From DUAL01 sp036012565 (GTDB taxonomy: Bacteria; Bacteroidota; Bacteroidia; Flavobacteriales; BACL11), in the NCBI GenBank assembly GCA_036012565.1, contig DASCPP010000086.1, forward strand, positions 1 to 11,118: DNA of 11,118 nt, written 5' to 3'. Shown here one piece after another: positions 1 to 8,800 of this stretch; positions within the stretch are counted from its first letter, which is position 1, and each line of letters begins with the position of its first letter. The position numbers and the translations under genes are program-made. The notes under the pieces were generated by a model, which ran no database searches, was not told the DNA's origin, and was given only the letters and a program-made list of their open reading frames with translations.

Positions 1-123
1 GCTCATTTTGGAGAAATCCAATCGGAGGGCTTTAAAACATTAAAAGAAGGACAGTCCGTTACTTTTGAAGTAGCAGATGGAGAAAAAGGTCCTGTAGCAA
101 AGAATATAGTAGCTGCTGCTTAA
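1..123 (+). CDS. Cold-shock protein (CspA family), C-terminal part
   Basis: The gene is cut by the left edge, and the last 40 codons and a TAA stop are visible. The reading begins AHFGEIQSEGFKTLKEG and ends in a short alanine tail. This matches the second half of a cold-shock domain: the end of the RNP2 strand (the family pattern VHFSxI, here AHFGEI), then the E-G-[FY]-K-[ST]-L-x-E-G turn, a V-x-F-E-V strand and the KGP-x-A-x-N-V closing strand. Family members are OB-fold proteins of about 65-70 residues that bind single-stranded RNA or DNA and melt mRNA structure in the cytoplasm. The RNP1 motif (KGFGFI) would lie off the window. The gene ends 47 bases before rplA on the same strand, where rplK is normally found. 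No T-run terminator separates the two, so co-transcription is possible. Family call is firm; the paralogue is undetermined. Confidence 0.9.
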   Translation, partial: AHFGEIQSEGFKTLKEGQSVTFEVADGEKGPVAKNIVAAA

Positions 124-132
124 ATACATACA

Positions 133-154
133 AAAGTAGTTACTTAACCACTTT
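133..154 (+). other. Hairpin in the csp-rplA gap
   Basis: Arms 133-141 (AAAGTAGTT) and 146-154 (AACCACTTT) pair over nine positions with one A-C mismatch (138/149), closed by a four-base loop ACTT. The right arm ends 16 bases before the rplA start codon. What follows is A-rich (AAATTAAAAATTAAAG), with no T-run, so it is not a standard intrinsic terminator for + strand transcription. It could be an RNA processing site, a regulatory structure in the rplA leader, or chance in AT-rich sequence. It does not visibly resemble the E. coli L1-binding site. Confidence 0.35.
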
Positions 155-170
155 AAATTAAAAATTAAAG

Positions 171-860
171 ATGAGTAAGTTGAGTAAAAAAAGAAAGGCT
201 GTGTTAGATGGCCTTGATACAGCTGTAAGTTATAGTTTGCAGGAGGCAACCGATATTGTTAAAAAAACAGCTCCTGAAAACTTTGATGCTTCTGTTGATA
301 TGGCAATCCGACTGGGTGTTGATCCAAAACAAGCTAACCAGATGGTAAGAGGAGTTGTAACACTCCCTCATGGCACTGGTAAAGATTTGAAAGTGTTAGC
401 ACTTGTAACTCCTGATAAAGAAGCTGAGGCAAATGAGGCAGGCGCTAATTTTGTTGGCTTAGACGAGTACATTGAAAAAATCAAAGGCGGATGGGTTGAT
501 ATTGATGTAATTATCACTATGCCATCTGTGATGGGTAAGATTGGTGCATTAGGAAGAGTATTAGGTCCTAGAGGATTGATGCCAAATCCAAAATCAGGTA
601 CGGTAAGTAATGATGTAGGTAAGGCAGTAACAGATGTCAAAAAAGGTAAAATTGATTTTAAAGTTGACAAAACTGGGATTGTGCATACTTCTATCGGGAA
701 AACATCATTTGATGCGGAGAAGCTTGCAGAAAATTCTGAAGAATTAATTCAGACCATTGTGAAGATGAAACCATCTGGATCAAAAGGGACTTATATTAAA
801 AGTATTTCTATCTCAAGTACAATGGGGATAGGCATTTCGGTTTCTACAAATGCTTATTAA
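171..860 (+). CDS. rplA: 50S ribosomal protein L1
   Basis: L1 binds 23S rRNA at the base of the mobile L1 stalk and helps release deacylated tRNA from the E site. In many bacteria it also represses its own mRNA. The 229-residue length is normal for the family. The N-terminus (MSKLSKKRK) is the usual basic start, followed by the KKTAPENFDASVDMAIRLGVDPK region. The L1 signature GPRGLMPNPKSGTV spans about residues 132-145, and the chain ends in the family's SSTMGxG strand. The ATG is supported by full-length agreement with the family; the bases before it are A-rich without a Shine-Dalgarno sequence, as is normal in Bacteroidota. rplJ follows after 13 bases. The usual upstream partner rplK (L11) is not adjacent; a cold-shock gene is there instead. 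Confidence 0.98.
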   Translation: MSKLSKKRKAVLDGLDTAVSYSLQEATDIVKKTAPENFDASVDMAIRLGVDPKQANQMVRGVVTLPHGTGKDLKVLALVTPDKEAEANEAGANFVGLDEYIEKIKGGWVDIDVIITMPSVMGKIGALGRVLGPRGLMPNPKSGTVSNDVGKAVTDVKKGKIDFKVDKTGIVHTSIGKTSFDAEKLAENSEELIQTIVKMKPSGSKGTYIKSISISSTMGIGISVSTNAY

Positions 861-864
861 AGGA
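859..864 (+). promoter_or_regulatory. Shine-Dalgarno-like AAAGGA before rplJ
   Basis: AAAGGA overlaps the rplA stop codon and lies nine bases before the rplJ ATG, a workable spacing. It is the only purine-rich SD-like match immediately before a start codon in this window. Most Bacteroidota genes do not use SD pairing, so this may be coincidental. Confidence 0.3.
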
Positions 865-873
865 TAAATAAAG

Positions 874-1488
874 ATGACAAAAGAAGAAAAGAATAAGTTT
901 ATTGAGGATCTGGATGTTCTGCTTAATGAGAATAAAAATTTTTATTTAGCAGATATCTCAGGGCTTACAGCGGAAGAGTCTAGCGATTTGAGAAGATTAT
1001 GTTTCAAAAGAGATGTGACTTTGAAAGTAGTGAAAAATACTTTGCTGAAAAAAGCAATGGAAAGAAACGATTCTAATTTTGAGGAGTTTTACCAAACATT
1101 AAGTGGTAATACTTCTATTATGTTTACAGAGATTGGTAATTCCCCAGCAAAAATTATTAAGGATTTCAGAAAAAAACATAACAAACCTATTTTGAAAGCA
1201 GCAATTATTGAAGATTGCTTCTATTTAGGAGATGAGAATATAGATGCTTTAGTAGAGTTAAGGTCGAAAGAAGAGCTTATTAGCGAAATCATTACCATAT
1301 TACAATCTCCAGTCAAAAATGTAATTTCATCATTGCAATCTGGAGAAAACAAATTATCAGGAATCTTGACTACTTTGAAGGAAAAAATAGATCAAGAGCC
1401 AGCAGAGGAATCAAAAGCAGAAGAGCCAAAAGCAGAAGAGACAGCAGAGGAACCAAAAGCAGCAGAAGAAGACAAAAAAGAAAATTAA
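874..1488 (+). CDS. rplJ: 50S ribosomal protein L10, with extended acidic tail
   Basis: L10 (P0) anchors the L7/L12 stalk to the GTPase-associated centre of the 50S subunit. The N-terminal rRNA-binding domain is recognisable from residues 1-110: MTKEEK, FYLADISGLTAEE, LRRLCFKRDVTLKVVKNTLLKKAM, then SGNTSIMF. The long C-terminal helix that docks L7/L12 dimers runs over about residues 131-172 (SKEELISEI to LKEKI). At 204 residues it is roughly 30 longer than a typical L10 of 165-175. The excess is a low-complexity tail (175-204) made of E, A, K and P with 13 acidic and 5 basic residues, partly built from repeated KAEEP units. It lies 13 bases after rplA and 62 before rplL. In E. coli the L10-L12 complex represses translation from this mRNA; no matching leader structure was identified here. 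Confidence 0.97.
   Translation: MTKEEKNKFIEDLDVLLNENKNFYLADISGLTAEESSDLRRLCFKRDVTLKVVKNTLLKKAMERNDSNFEEFYQTLSGNTSIMFTEIGNSPAKIIKDFRKKHNKPILKAAIIEDCFYLGDENIDALVELRSKEELISEIITILQSPVKNVISSLQSGENKLSGILTTLKEKIDQEPAEESKAEEPKAEETAEEPKAAEEDKKEN
1414..1443 (+). repeat. 15-bp tandem duplication coding the L10 tail
   Basis: Two adjacent 15-base units, 1414-1428 and 1429-1443, differ at one position (final codon CCA versus ACA) and encode KAEEP and KAEET. A degenerate third copy (GAGGAACCAAAAGCA, from 1447) follows. The unit is a multiple of three, so gain or loss of a copy keeps the L10 frame open. Confidence 0.75.
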
Positions 1489-1550
1489 ATAAAGAGAATG
1501 CTTCCAACATTTATAATTAATCAAAGTTGAACAATTAAACCCCAAATAAA

Positions 1551-1928
1551 ATGGCAGAATTAAAAGAATTTGCAGAACAGTTAGTGAATTTATCGGTAAA
1601 GGAGGTAAATGAACTAGCAAACATATTAAAAGATGAATATGGTATTGAACCTGCTGCAGCAGCAGTTGCAGTTGCCGGTCCGGTAGCTGGAGGAGGTGAA
1701 GCAGCTAGTGAGGAACAATCAGAGTTTGATGTAATCCTTACAGCTGCGGGCGGTTCTAAATTAGCAGTAGTTAAACTTGTAAAAGAACTTACTGGATTAG
1801 GACTAAAAGAAGCTAAAGATATTGTTGATAGTGCACCAAAAGCAGTAAAAGAAGGTGTTGCTAAAGATGAAGCAGAAGCTTTGAAGACTCAGCTTGAAGA
1901 AGCAGGTGCTGAAGTAGAATTAAAATAA
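1551..1928 (+). CDS. rplL: 50S ribosomal protein L7/L12
   Basis: This is the multi-copy stalk protein that binds initiation and elongation factor GTPases and stimulates GTP hydrolysis. At 125 residues it has the normal family length. The domains appear in order: an N-terminal helical dimerisation and L10-binding region (about 1-33, MAELKEFAEQLVNLSVKEV), an Ala/Gly/Val-rich flexible hinge (about 34-56), and the globular C-terminal domain from EFDVIL to the end. That domain carries the factor-binding surface KLAVVKLVKELTGLGLKEAK and ends EVELK. The ATG is preceded by CCCCAAATAAA, with no Shine-Dalgarno sequence. An attenuator-like hairpin begins 19 bases after the stop codon, consistent with this protein being needed in excess over RNA polymerase. 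Confidence 0.98.
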   Translation: MAELKEFAEQLVNLSVKEVNELANILKDEYGIEPAAAAVAVAGPVAGGGEAASEEQSEFDVILTAAGGSKLAVVKLVKELTGLGLKEAKDIVDSAPKAVKEGVAKDEAEALKTQLEEAGAEVELK

Positions 1929-1946
1929 TTCTACTCGCAAAATAAA

Positions 1947-1993
1947 GGTTCAGATCTTGTAATAATATAAGGTCTGATCTATTTTGTTTTTTT
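1947..1993 (+). terminator. Intrinsic terminator/attenuator between rplL and rpoB
   Basis: The arms GGTTCAGATCTT (1947-1958) and AAGGTCTGATCT (1969-1980) form nine consecutive pairs including one G-U, then a U-U mismatch and two more pairs, around a ten-base loop. The T-run TTTTGTTTTTTT (1982-1993) follows immediately. This is a good intrinsic-terminator architecture, but rpoB follows 35 bases later with no clear Bacteroidota promoter (TAnnTTTG) between. Partial read-through is therefore the likely behaviour, as known for the rplL-rpoB attenuator of E. coli. The structure is seen in the sequence; the attenuator role is inferred. Confidence 0.8.
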
Positions 1994-1994
1994 A

Positions 1995-2030
1995 TAGAAA
2001 CCGTTTTTTAATTTAAAGATTACTTCCTTG
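1995..2030 (+). promoter_or_regulatory. rpoB start region with TTG initiation codon
   Basis: An in-frame TAG at 1995-1997 closes the rpoB frame upstream. Between it and the conserved protein there is no ATG or GTG. The only reasonable initiator is TTG at 2028, with ATT at 2019 a remote alternative. The next in-frame ATG is more than 120 codons into conserved sequence. No Shine-Dalgarno sequence is present. Confidence 0.75.
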
Positions 2031-5000
2031 ACTAATACTAATATTTCAGAAAGAATAAATTTCGAATCAATAGGAAATCAGATAGATTATCCAGATTTTT
2101 TAGACATACAATTAGAAACATTCAATAATTTCTTCCAATTAGGGACAACAAGTGAAGAAAGAAAAAAAGAGGAGCTTTATCAAACCTTTGAAGGTATTTT
2201 CCCAATTACAGATTCTAGAAATAATTTTGTTCTAGAATTTGTTGATTATACTATTGATCCTCCAAGATATTCTATTGAAGAATGTATCAATAGAGGGCTT
2301 ACTTACAAAGTGCCCCTAAAAGTAAAGTTAAAGCTATATTGTACTGATGAAGACCATGAAGATTTTGAAACCATTATCCAAGATGTATATTTTGGGAATG
2401 TTCCTTATATGACGCCAAAAGGTACTTTTGTTATCAATGGCGCAGAAAGGGTGATTGTGTCTCAACTCCACAGATCCCCTGGGGTTTTCTTTGCACAGAG
2501 TTTTCACGCAAATGGCACCAAATTATATTCAGCAAGAGTAATCCCTTTCAAAGGATCTTGGATTGAATTTGCTACTGATATCAATAATGTCATGTTTGCC
2601 TATATTGATAGAAAGAAGAAATTGCCGGTTACCACTCTTTTAAGAGCAATCGGATATGAAAGCGATAGAGACATCTTGCAAATTTTTAATTTGGCGGATG
2701 AAGAAAAAGTAACAAAAAGTGGTTTGAAAAGATTGGTAGGAAGAAGATTGGCTGCTAGGGTTTTAAAATCTTGGATTGAAGATTTTGTAGATGAAGATAC
2801 AGGAGAATTGGTTTCCATTGAAAGAAATGAAGTAATTATTGATAGAGAAACTGTTTTAGAAAAAGAGCATATCAATCAGATTATTGATTCCGGTTCAATA
2901 ACTATCCTTCTTCACAAAGAAGATGCTAATGCTGCCGATCACGCACTGATTTACAATACGCTTCAAAAAGATCCAACCAACTCAGAAAAAGAGGCAGTAG
3001 AATATATTTATCGCCAACTTAGAAGTGCTGAGCCGCCAGATGAAGATACGGCAAGAAGTGTAATTGATAAATTATTCTTTTCCGATCAAAGATATAGTTT
3101 AGGGCATGTTGGTCGATACAGAATAAACAAAAGATTAGGAGTAGATGTTCCAGAAACAAAACAAGTTTTAACCAATGAGGATATTGTTTCCATTATTCAA
3201 AATTTGATTGAATTGGTAAACTCCAAAACAGATGTAGATGATATCGATCATTTATCTAACAGAAGAGTAAGAACAGTTGGCGAGCAACTTTCAAGCCAAT
3301 TTTTTGTAGGATTAAACAGAATGGCAAGAACGATTCGTGAGAGAATGAATGTAAGAGATAATGAAGTGTTTACTCCACTTGATTTGATTAATGCTAAAAC
3401 ACTTTCTTCTGTAATTAATTCCTTTTTTGGAACAAGTCAGCTTTCTCAGTTTATGGATCAAACCAATCCACTGGCAGAAGTTACACACAAAAGAAGAGTT
3501 TCTGCATTAGGGCCTGGCGGTTTATCCAGAGAAAGAGCGGGCTTTGAGGTACGTGATGTACACTATACGCATTATGGAAGATTGTGCCCAATTGAAACTC
3601 CTGAAGGACCAAATATTGGACTGATTTCTTCCCTTTGTGTTTATGCAAAAATTAATGATTTAGGATTTATTGAAACCCCTTATCGTGAAGTAGAAGATGG
3701 GGTGGTGCAATTAGATAAAGAACCAATCTATATGAATGCGGAGCATGAAGAGGATAAAATGATTGCCCAAGCAAATGCACCAATTAATGAACAAGGAAAG
3801 TTTAAAGGTAAAAGAATTAAATCAAGATTAGAGGCAGATTATCCGGTTGCAAGTCCAAAAGAAATAAAATTAATGGATGTGGCACCAAACCAAATTGCAT
3901 CTATTGCGGCATCCCTTATTCCATTTTTGGAACATGATGATGCCAACAGGGCTTTGATGGGATCTAATATGATGCGACAAGCAGTTCCGCTTATGCAAAC
4001 AGATGCTCCAATTGTTGGAACTGGATTAGAGCCACATGTTGCAAGAGATTCTAGAGTGCTTATAAATGCAGAAGGAAATGGAGTAGTAGAATATGTAGAT
4101 GCTTGTAAAATTACGATTCGATACAATTATACTCCTGACGAACAACTTTTGGTTTTTGATGAGAATATAAAAACTTATGAGCTTACTAAATTCAAAAAAA
4201 CAAACCAAAGTACTTGTATGAATATCAAACCTATTGTAAAAATAGGGGATAAAGTAAAAAAAGGACAAGTACTTTGTGAAGGGTTTGCAACTCAGAATGG
4301 AGAATTAGCTATTGGTAGAAACTTAAAAGTAGCATTCATGCCTTGGAAAGGATATAACTTTGAGGATGCTATTGTTCTTTCAGAAAGAATTGTTCGTGAA
4401 GATTTATTTACTTCACTGCATATTGAAGAGCATAGTGTTTCTGTAAGGGAAACAAAAAGAGGGATGGAAGAACTTACAGCCGATATTCCGAATGTAAGTG
4501 AAGAAGCTACAAAAGATTTGGATGAATATGGTATGATTAGAATAGGTGCTAAGATTAAAGCGGGCGATATTCTTATTGGAAAGATCACACCAAAAGGAGA
4601 GTCCGATCCTACTCCTGAAGAAAAATTATTAAAAGCGATTTTTGGTGAAAAAGCGGGGGATGTAAAAGACGCTTCTCTAAAAGCCAAACCATCCTATGAA
4701 GGAGTGGTTATTAATAAAACATTATTCTCAAAATCAGTTAAAGATAAAAGATTAGTTGCACAAGATAAAGATGAAATAGATGTGCTAGAGTTAGAATTTC
4801 AAAAGAAAATTGCTAAATTGAAAAAAGTACTAATTGATAAATTATATACATTGATTGGAGGAAAAGCTTCACAGGGGGTAACGAATGTGTTAGGTGAAAC
4901 GATTATTCCAAAAAGCACAAAGTTTACGCAAAAACTACTTCATGAAGTTGATTTTTTAACAGTAGACACTAAAAAATGGACTACTAACATTAAGCATAAT

Positions 5001-5837
5001 CAAATAGTAAATCAAATTCTTCTTGGGTATATCAAAAAGTATAATGAGATTTATGGTCTTCACAAAAGAGATAAATTTGCTATTACTGTTGGGGATGAAC
5101 TACCAAAAGGCGTTCTGCAATTAGCCAAGGTTTTTGTAGCTAAAAAACGAAAAGTAAAAGTAGGAGATAAATTAGCAGGACGACATGGAAACAAGGGTAT
5201 TGTGGCTAAAATTGTAAGAGATGAAGATATGCCATTTTTGGAAGATGGAACCCCAGTTGATATTGTATTAAATCCTTTGGGTGTGCCTTCAAGAATGAAC
5301 CTTGGTCAGATTTACGAAACCATTTTAGGTTGGGCTGGTCAGAAATTAGATAAAAGGTATTTTACTCCTGTTTTTGATGGCGCTAGTATTGAGGACATTA
5401 ATAAAGAAATGAAAGAAGCTGGATTACCAGCTTATGGAGAAACTTATTTGTATGATGGTGGAACTGGAGAGAAATTCGATCAACCCGCAACAGTGGGAAT
5501 AATCTACATGCTAAAACTAGGACACTTAATTGATGATAAAATGCATGCTCGTTCTATTGGTCCATATTCCCTTATTACACAGCAACCACTCGGGGGTAAA
5601 GCGCAATTCGGTGGACAGAGATTGGGTGAGATGGAGGTTTGGGCATTAGAGGGTTATGGTGCTTCCAATATTTTACAAGAAATGCTAACCTTAAAATCGG
5701 ATGATGTAATAGGAAGAGCAAAAGCTTATGAAGCCATTGTAAAAGGAAATCCTTTACCAAAAGCAGGAATTCCAGAGTCATTCAATGTATTGTTACATGA
5801 GCTTAGTGGATTAGGATTAAAAGTATCTTTTGAATAA
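2028..5837 (+). CDS. rpoB: DNA-directed RNA polymerase subunit beta
   Basis: Beta forms one pincer of the polymerase core and half of the active site. The 1269 residues match the Bacteroidota-type subunit. It starts at a forced TTG and continues ERINF...DYPDFLDIQLETF, the normal N-terminus. The protrusion and lobe carry NVPYMTPKGTF and SQLHRSPGVFF. The rifampicin-site region begins at about residue 466 (FFGTSQLSQFMDQ); the E. coli D516, H526, R529 and S531 equivalents are D477, H487, R490 and S492, all wild type, so drug sensitivity is predicted. A lineage insertion rich in K/E helices lies at about 905-1020, at the place of E. coli SI2. The active-site lysines are K1048 and K1056 in GDKLAGRHGNKG (E. 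coli K1065 and K1073). The C-terminal clamp region keeps GGKAQFGGQRLGEMEVWALEGYGA and ends SGLGLKVSFE. rpoC follows after 17 bases, so the two are surely co-transcribed. Confidence 0.98.
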   Translation: MTNTNISERINFESIGNQIDYPDFLDIQLETFNNFFQLGTTSEERKKEELYQTFEGIFPITDSRNNFVLEFVDYTIDPPRYSIEECINRGLTYKVPLKVKLKLYCTDEDHEDFETIIQDVYFGNVPYMTPKGTFVINGAERVIVSQLHRSPGVFFAQSFHANGTKLYSARVIPFKGSWIEFATDINNVMFAYIDRKKKLPVTTLLRAIGYESDRDILQIFNLADEEKVTKSGLKRLVGRRLAARVLKSWIEDFVDEDTGELVSIERNEVIIDRETVLEKEHINQIIDSGSITILLHKEDANAADHALIYNTLQKDPTNSEKEAVEYIYRQLRSAEPPDEDTARSVIDKLFFSDQRYSLGHVGRYRINKRLGVDVPETKQVLTNEDIVSIIQNLIELVNSKTDVDDIDHLSNRRVRTVGEQLSSQFFVGLNRMARTIRERMNVRDNEVFTPLDLINAKTLSSVINSFFGTSQLSQFMDQTNPLAEVTHKRRVSALGPGGLSRERAGFEVRDVHYTHYGRLCPIETPEGPNIGLISSLCVYAKINDLGFIETPYREVEDGVVQLDKEPIYMNAEHEEDKMIAQANAPINEQGKFKGKRIKSRLEADYPVASPKEIKLMDVAPNQIASIAASLIPFLEHDDANRALMGSNMMRQAVPLMQTDAPIVGTGLEPHVARDSRVLINAEGNGVVEYVDACKITIRYNYTPDEQLLVFDENIKTYELTKFKKTNQSTCMNIKPIVKIGDKVKKGQVLCEGFATQNGELAIGRNLKVAFMPWKGYNFEDAIVLSERIVREDLFTSLHIEEHSVSVRETKRGMEELTADIPNVSEEATKDLDEYGMIRIGAKIKAGDILIGKITPKGESDPTPEEKLLKAIFGEKAGDVKDASLKAKPSYEGVVINKTLFSKSVKDKRLVAQDKDEIDVLELEFQKKIAKLKKVLIDKLYTLIGGKASQGVTNVLGETIIPKSTKFTQKLLHEVDFLTVDTKKWTTNIKHNQIVNQILLGYIKKYNEIYGLHKRDKFAITVGDELPKGVLQLAKVFVAKKRKVKVGDKLAGRHGNKGIVAKIVRDEDMPFLEDGTPVDIVLNPLGVPSRMNLGQIYETILGWAGQKLDKRYFTPVFDGASIEDINKEMKEAGLPAYGETYLYDGGTGEKFDQPATVGIIYMLKLGHLIDDKMHARSIGPYSLITQQPLGGKAQFGGQRLGEMEVWALEGYGASNILQEMLTLKSDDVIGRAKAYEAIVKGNPLPKAGIPESFNVLLHELSGLGLKVSFE

Positions 5838-5854
5838 AAATATTTAATAATATT

Positions 5855-8800
5855 ATGCCAATAACTAAAGATAAAAGACAACACAAAGATTTTTCACACC
5901 TAAAAATCAGTTTATCTTCTCCGGAAGATATATTAGGAAGTTCATCTGGTGAGGTGTTAAAACCAGAAACTATAAATTATAGAACATATAAGCCTGAAAG
6001 AGATGGGCTTTTTTGCGAAAGAATTTTTGGGCCAGTAAAGGATTTTGAATGCCATTGTGGTAAATATAAAAGAATCCGTTACAGAGGAATTGTTTGTGAT
6101 AGATGTGGGGTGGAAGTAACTGAGAAAAAGGTAAGAAGAGAAAGAGTTGGGCACATCAAATTGGTTGTTCCGGTAGCTCATATTTGGTATTTCAGAACGC
6201 TACCTAATAAAATAGGATATCTTTTAGGGCTTCCAACCAAAAAGATGGACATGATTATCTATTATGAAAGATATGTTGTGATTCAAGCAGGAGTTGGCGG
6301 GCTAAATGAAGAAGGAGATCCAATTAAGGATAATGATTTTATTACTGAGGAAGAATATTTAAATATATTAGATGCACTCCCAACAGAAAATCAGTATTTG
6401 CCTGATGAAGATTCAAATAAATTTATTGCTAAAATGGGTGCAGAAGCAATTGCTGATTTACTTGCACGAATTGACATGGATGCCTTGTCGTTCGAGTTAA
6501 GAGATAAGGCAAATACGGAAACTTCTCAGCAAAGAAAAACGGAAGCACTTAAAAGATTGCAAGTAGTAGAGGCCTTTCGTGAGGCGAATCAGCATACCGA
6601 AAATAAACCAGAGTGGATGATAATAAAAGTTGTCCCTGTTAATCCACCTGAGTTGCGTCCACTTGTTCCACTAGATGGAGGAAGGTTTGCAACTTCTGAT
6701 TTGAATGATTTATATAGAAGAGTTATTATCCGAAATAACAGATTGAAACGATTGATGGAAATCAATGCTCCTGAAGTAATTCTAAGAAATGAAAAAAGGA
6801 TGTTGCAAGAATCTGTAGATGCACTTTTTGATAATTCCAGAAAATCATCTGCTGTAAAAACAGATGGAAACAGGGCACTGAAATCATTATCGGATAACTT
6901 GAAAGGAAAGCAAGGTAGATTCCGTCAAAATCTTTTAGGGAAAAGGGTAGATTATTCTGCTCGTTCGGTAATTATTGTTGGTCCTAATTTGAAACTACAT
7001 GAATGTGGTTTGCCGAAAGAAATGGCTGCAGAGCTATACAAACCATTTATTGTTCGAAAACTGATTGAGAGAGGAATTGTAAAAACAGTAAAATCTGCCA
7101 AAAAGATTATTGATGCTAGAGAACCAGTAGTTTGGGATATTTTAGAAAATGTAATGAAAGGACATCCTGTACTTTTAAATAGGGCTCCAACTCTTCACCG
7201 ATTGGGTATTCAGGCCTTTCAGCCAAAAATGATTGAAGGAAAAGCTATTCAGTTACATCCACTTGTATGTACTGCATTTAATGCCGATTTTGATGGGGAT
7301 CAAATGGCGGTTCATTTACCACTTGGTACGGCTGCTATTTTGGAAGCACAAATTTTAATGTTGTCTTCTCATAATATACTAAATCCTGCAAATGGAGCTC
7401 CAATTACAGTTCCTTCACAAGACATGGTGCTTGGACTTTATTATATGACAAAGCAAAAAGTAACTGCAGATCAGGTAAAAAATGAAAAAGGAAAAGTAAT
7501 AGAAAAGGCGGTTATCGTTAAAGGAGAAGGAATGACTTTTTATTCTGCTGAGGAAGTGAATATTGCTTACAATGAAAAAATTGTAGCACTTCATTCCATC
7601 ATAAAAGTGCGTGTAAAAGATGAAAAAGGAAAAGATTATCTTTTAGAAACTTCAGTAGGTAGAGTATTATTTAATGAATTTGTTCCTGAAAATATTGGTT
7701 TTATTGACGAATTACTAACCAAAAAAGCTTTAAGAAACATTATTGGTGATATTTTAAGTAAATGTGGTGTAGCCAAAACAGTTGAATTTTTAGATAACAT
7801 TAAAAATATTGGTTTTCAAATGGCTTTTAAAGGTGGCCTTTCTTTTAATTTAGGGGATGTAGTTGTTCCGCTAGAGAAAAAACAAATGGTAAAAGATGCT
7901 TATGAAAAAGTAGATGAGGTGTTTTCTCACTATAATTTAGGTGTAATTACCAATAACGAAAGATATAATCAGGTAATTGATATTTGGACTAATACAAATG
8001 CTCGATTGACCGAAACTGTAATGAGCCAACTTAGAACCGAAAGGCAAGGTTTCAACTCTCTTTATATGATGTTGGATTCTGGTGCAAGGGGTTCGAAAGA
8101 GCAAATTCGTCAGTTATCTGGAATGAGAGGATTGATGGCCAAACCACAGAAATCAGGTGATCATGGAGATTCTATTATTGAAAATCCTATTATCACTAAC
8201 TTTAGAGAAGGGCTTTCCATTTTAGAGTACTTTATTTCTACCCATGGTGCCAGAAAAGGATTAGCCGATACGGCTCTAAAGACTGCAGATGCTGGTTATT
8301 TGACAAGACGATTGGTTGATGTTTCGCAAGATGTGGTGATTACAGAAGAAGATTGTGGTACTTTGCGTGGGCTTGTAACTACTGCCCTTAAAAACAATGA
8401 AGATATTGTAGAAACTTTATCTGAAAGAATTATAGGAAGAGTTTGCTTGCATGATATTTACAATCCAAACGATAATAATGTTATTGTTGAATCGGGAAGT
8501 GAGATAACTGAATTAATTGCTAAAGAGATTCAAGAAGCAGAAATTGGGGCAGTTGAAATTCGTTCTGCTCTTACTTGCGAAACCAGAAAAGGAATTTGTA
8601 GCAAATGTTATGGTAGAAGTTTGGCTTCTGCAAAAATGGCAGCAAGAGGAGAGGCAGTTGGTGTTATTGCTGCTCAATCCATTGGAGAACCGGGTACTCA
8701 GCTTACGCTAAGAACTTTCCATGTTGGGGGTACGGCTTCTAGAGCTGCAGCAGATTCGAGTATTACTATTAAAAATGATGGTAAGATTGAGATTGAAGAT

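Noticed and set aside
368..670. Antisense open frames, such as this one and 4292-4687, 9175-9468 and 9922-10248 on the - strand
   Set aside because: They lie wholly opposite strongly conserved genes, have no family resemblance and low-complexity composition. They are mirror frames of real genes.
650..873. L10-L12 autoregulatory leader ahead of rplJ
   Set aside because: Only 13 bases separate rplA and rplJ, so any leader would lie inside rplA. I could not recognise the known structure by eye.
1489..1550. Promoter or hairpin between rplJ and rplL
   Set aside because: No TAnnTTTG element is present. The only stem (CAAC/GTTG with a bulge) is short and AT-rich, so it is not supported.
1598..1611. 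Perfect Shine-Dalgarno-like AAAGGAGGT followed by ATG inside rplL
   Set aside because: It lies within the conserved L7/L12 coding frame, and the ATG opens a frame of two codons (ATG AAC TAG). It is coding sequence, not a start site.
3423..3640. Possible rifampicin-resistance changes in rpoB
   Set aside because: Residues equivalent to E. coli D516, H526, R529, S531 and L533 are all the sensitive type.
8699..8730. Leu952 in the beta' trigger loop where E. coli has Met932
   Set aside because: To my knowledge leucine here is common outside the proteobacteria, and the catalytic R and H are kept. Not a defect.
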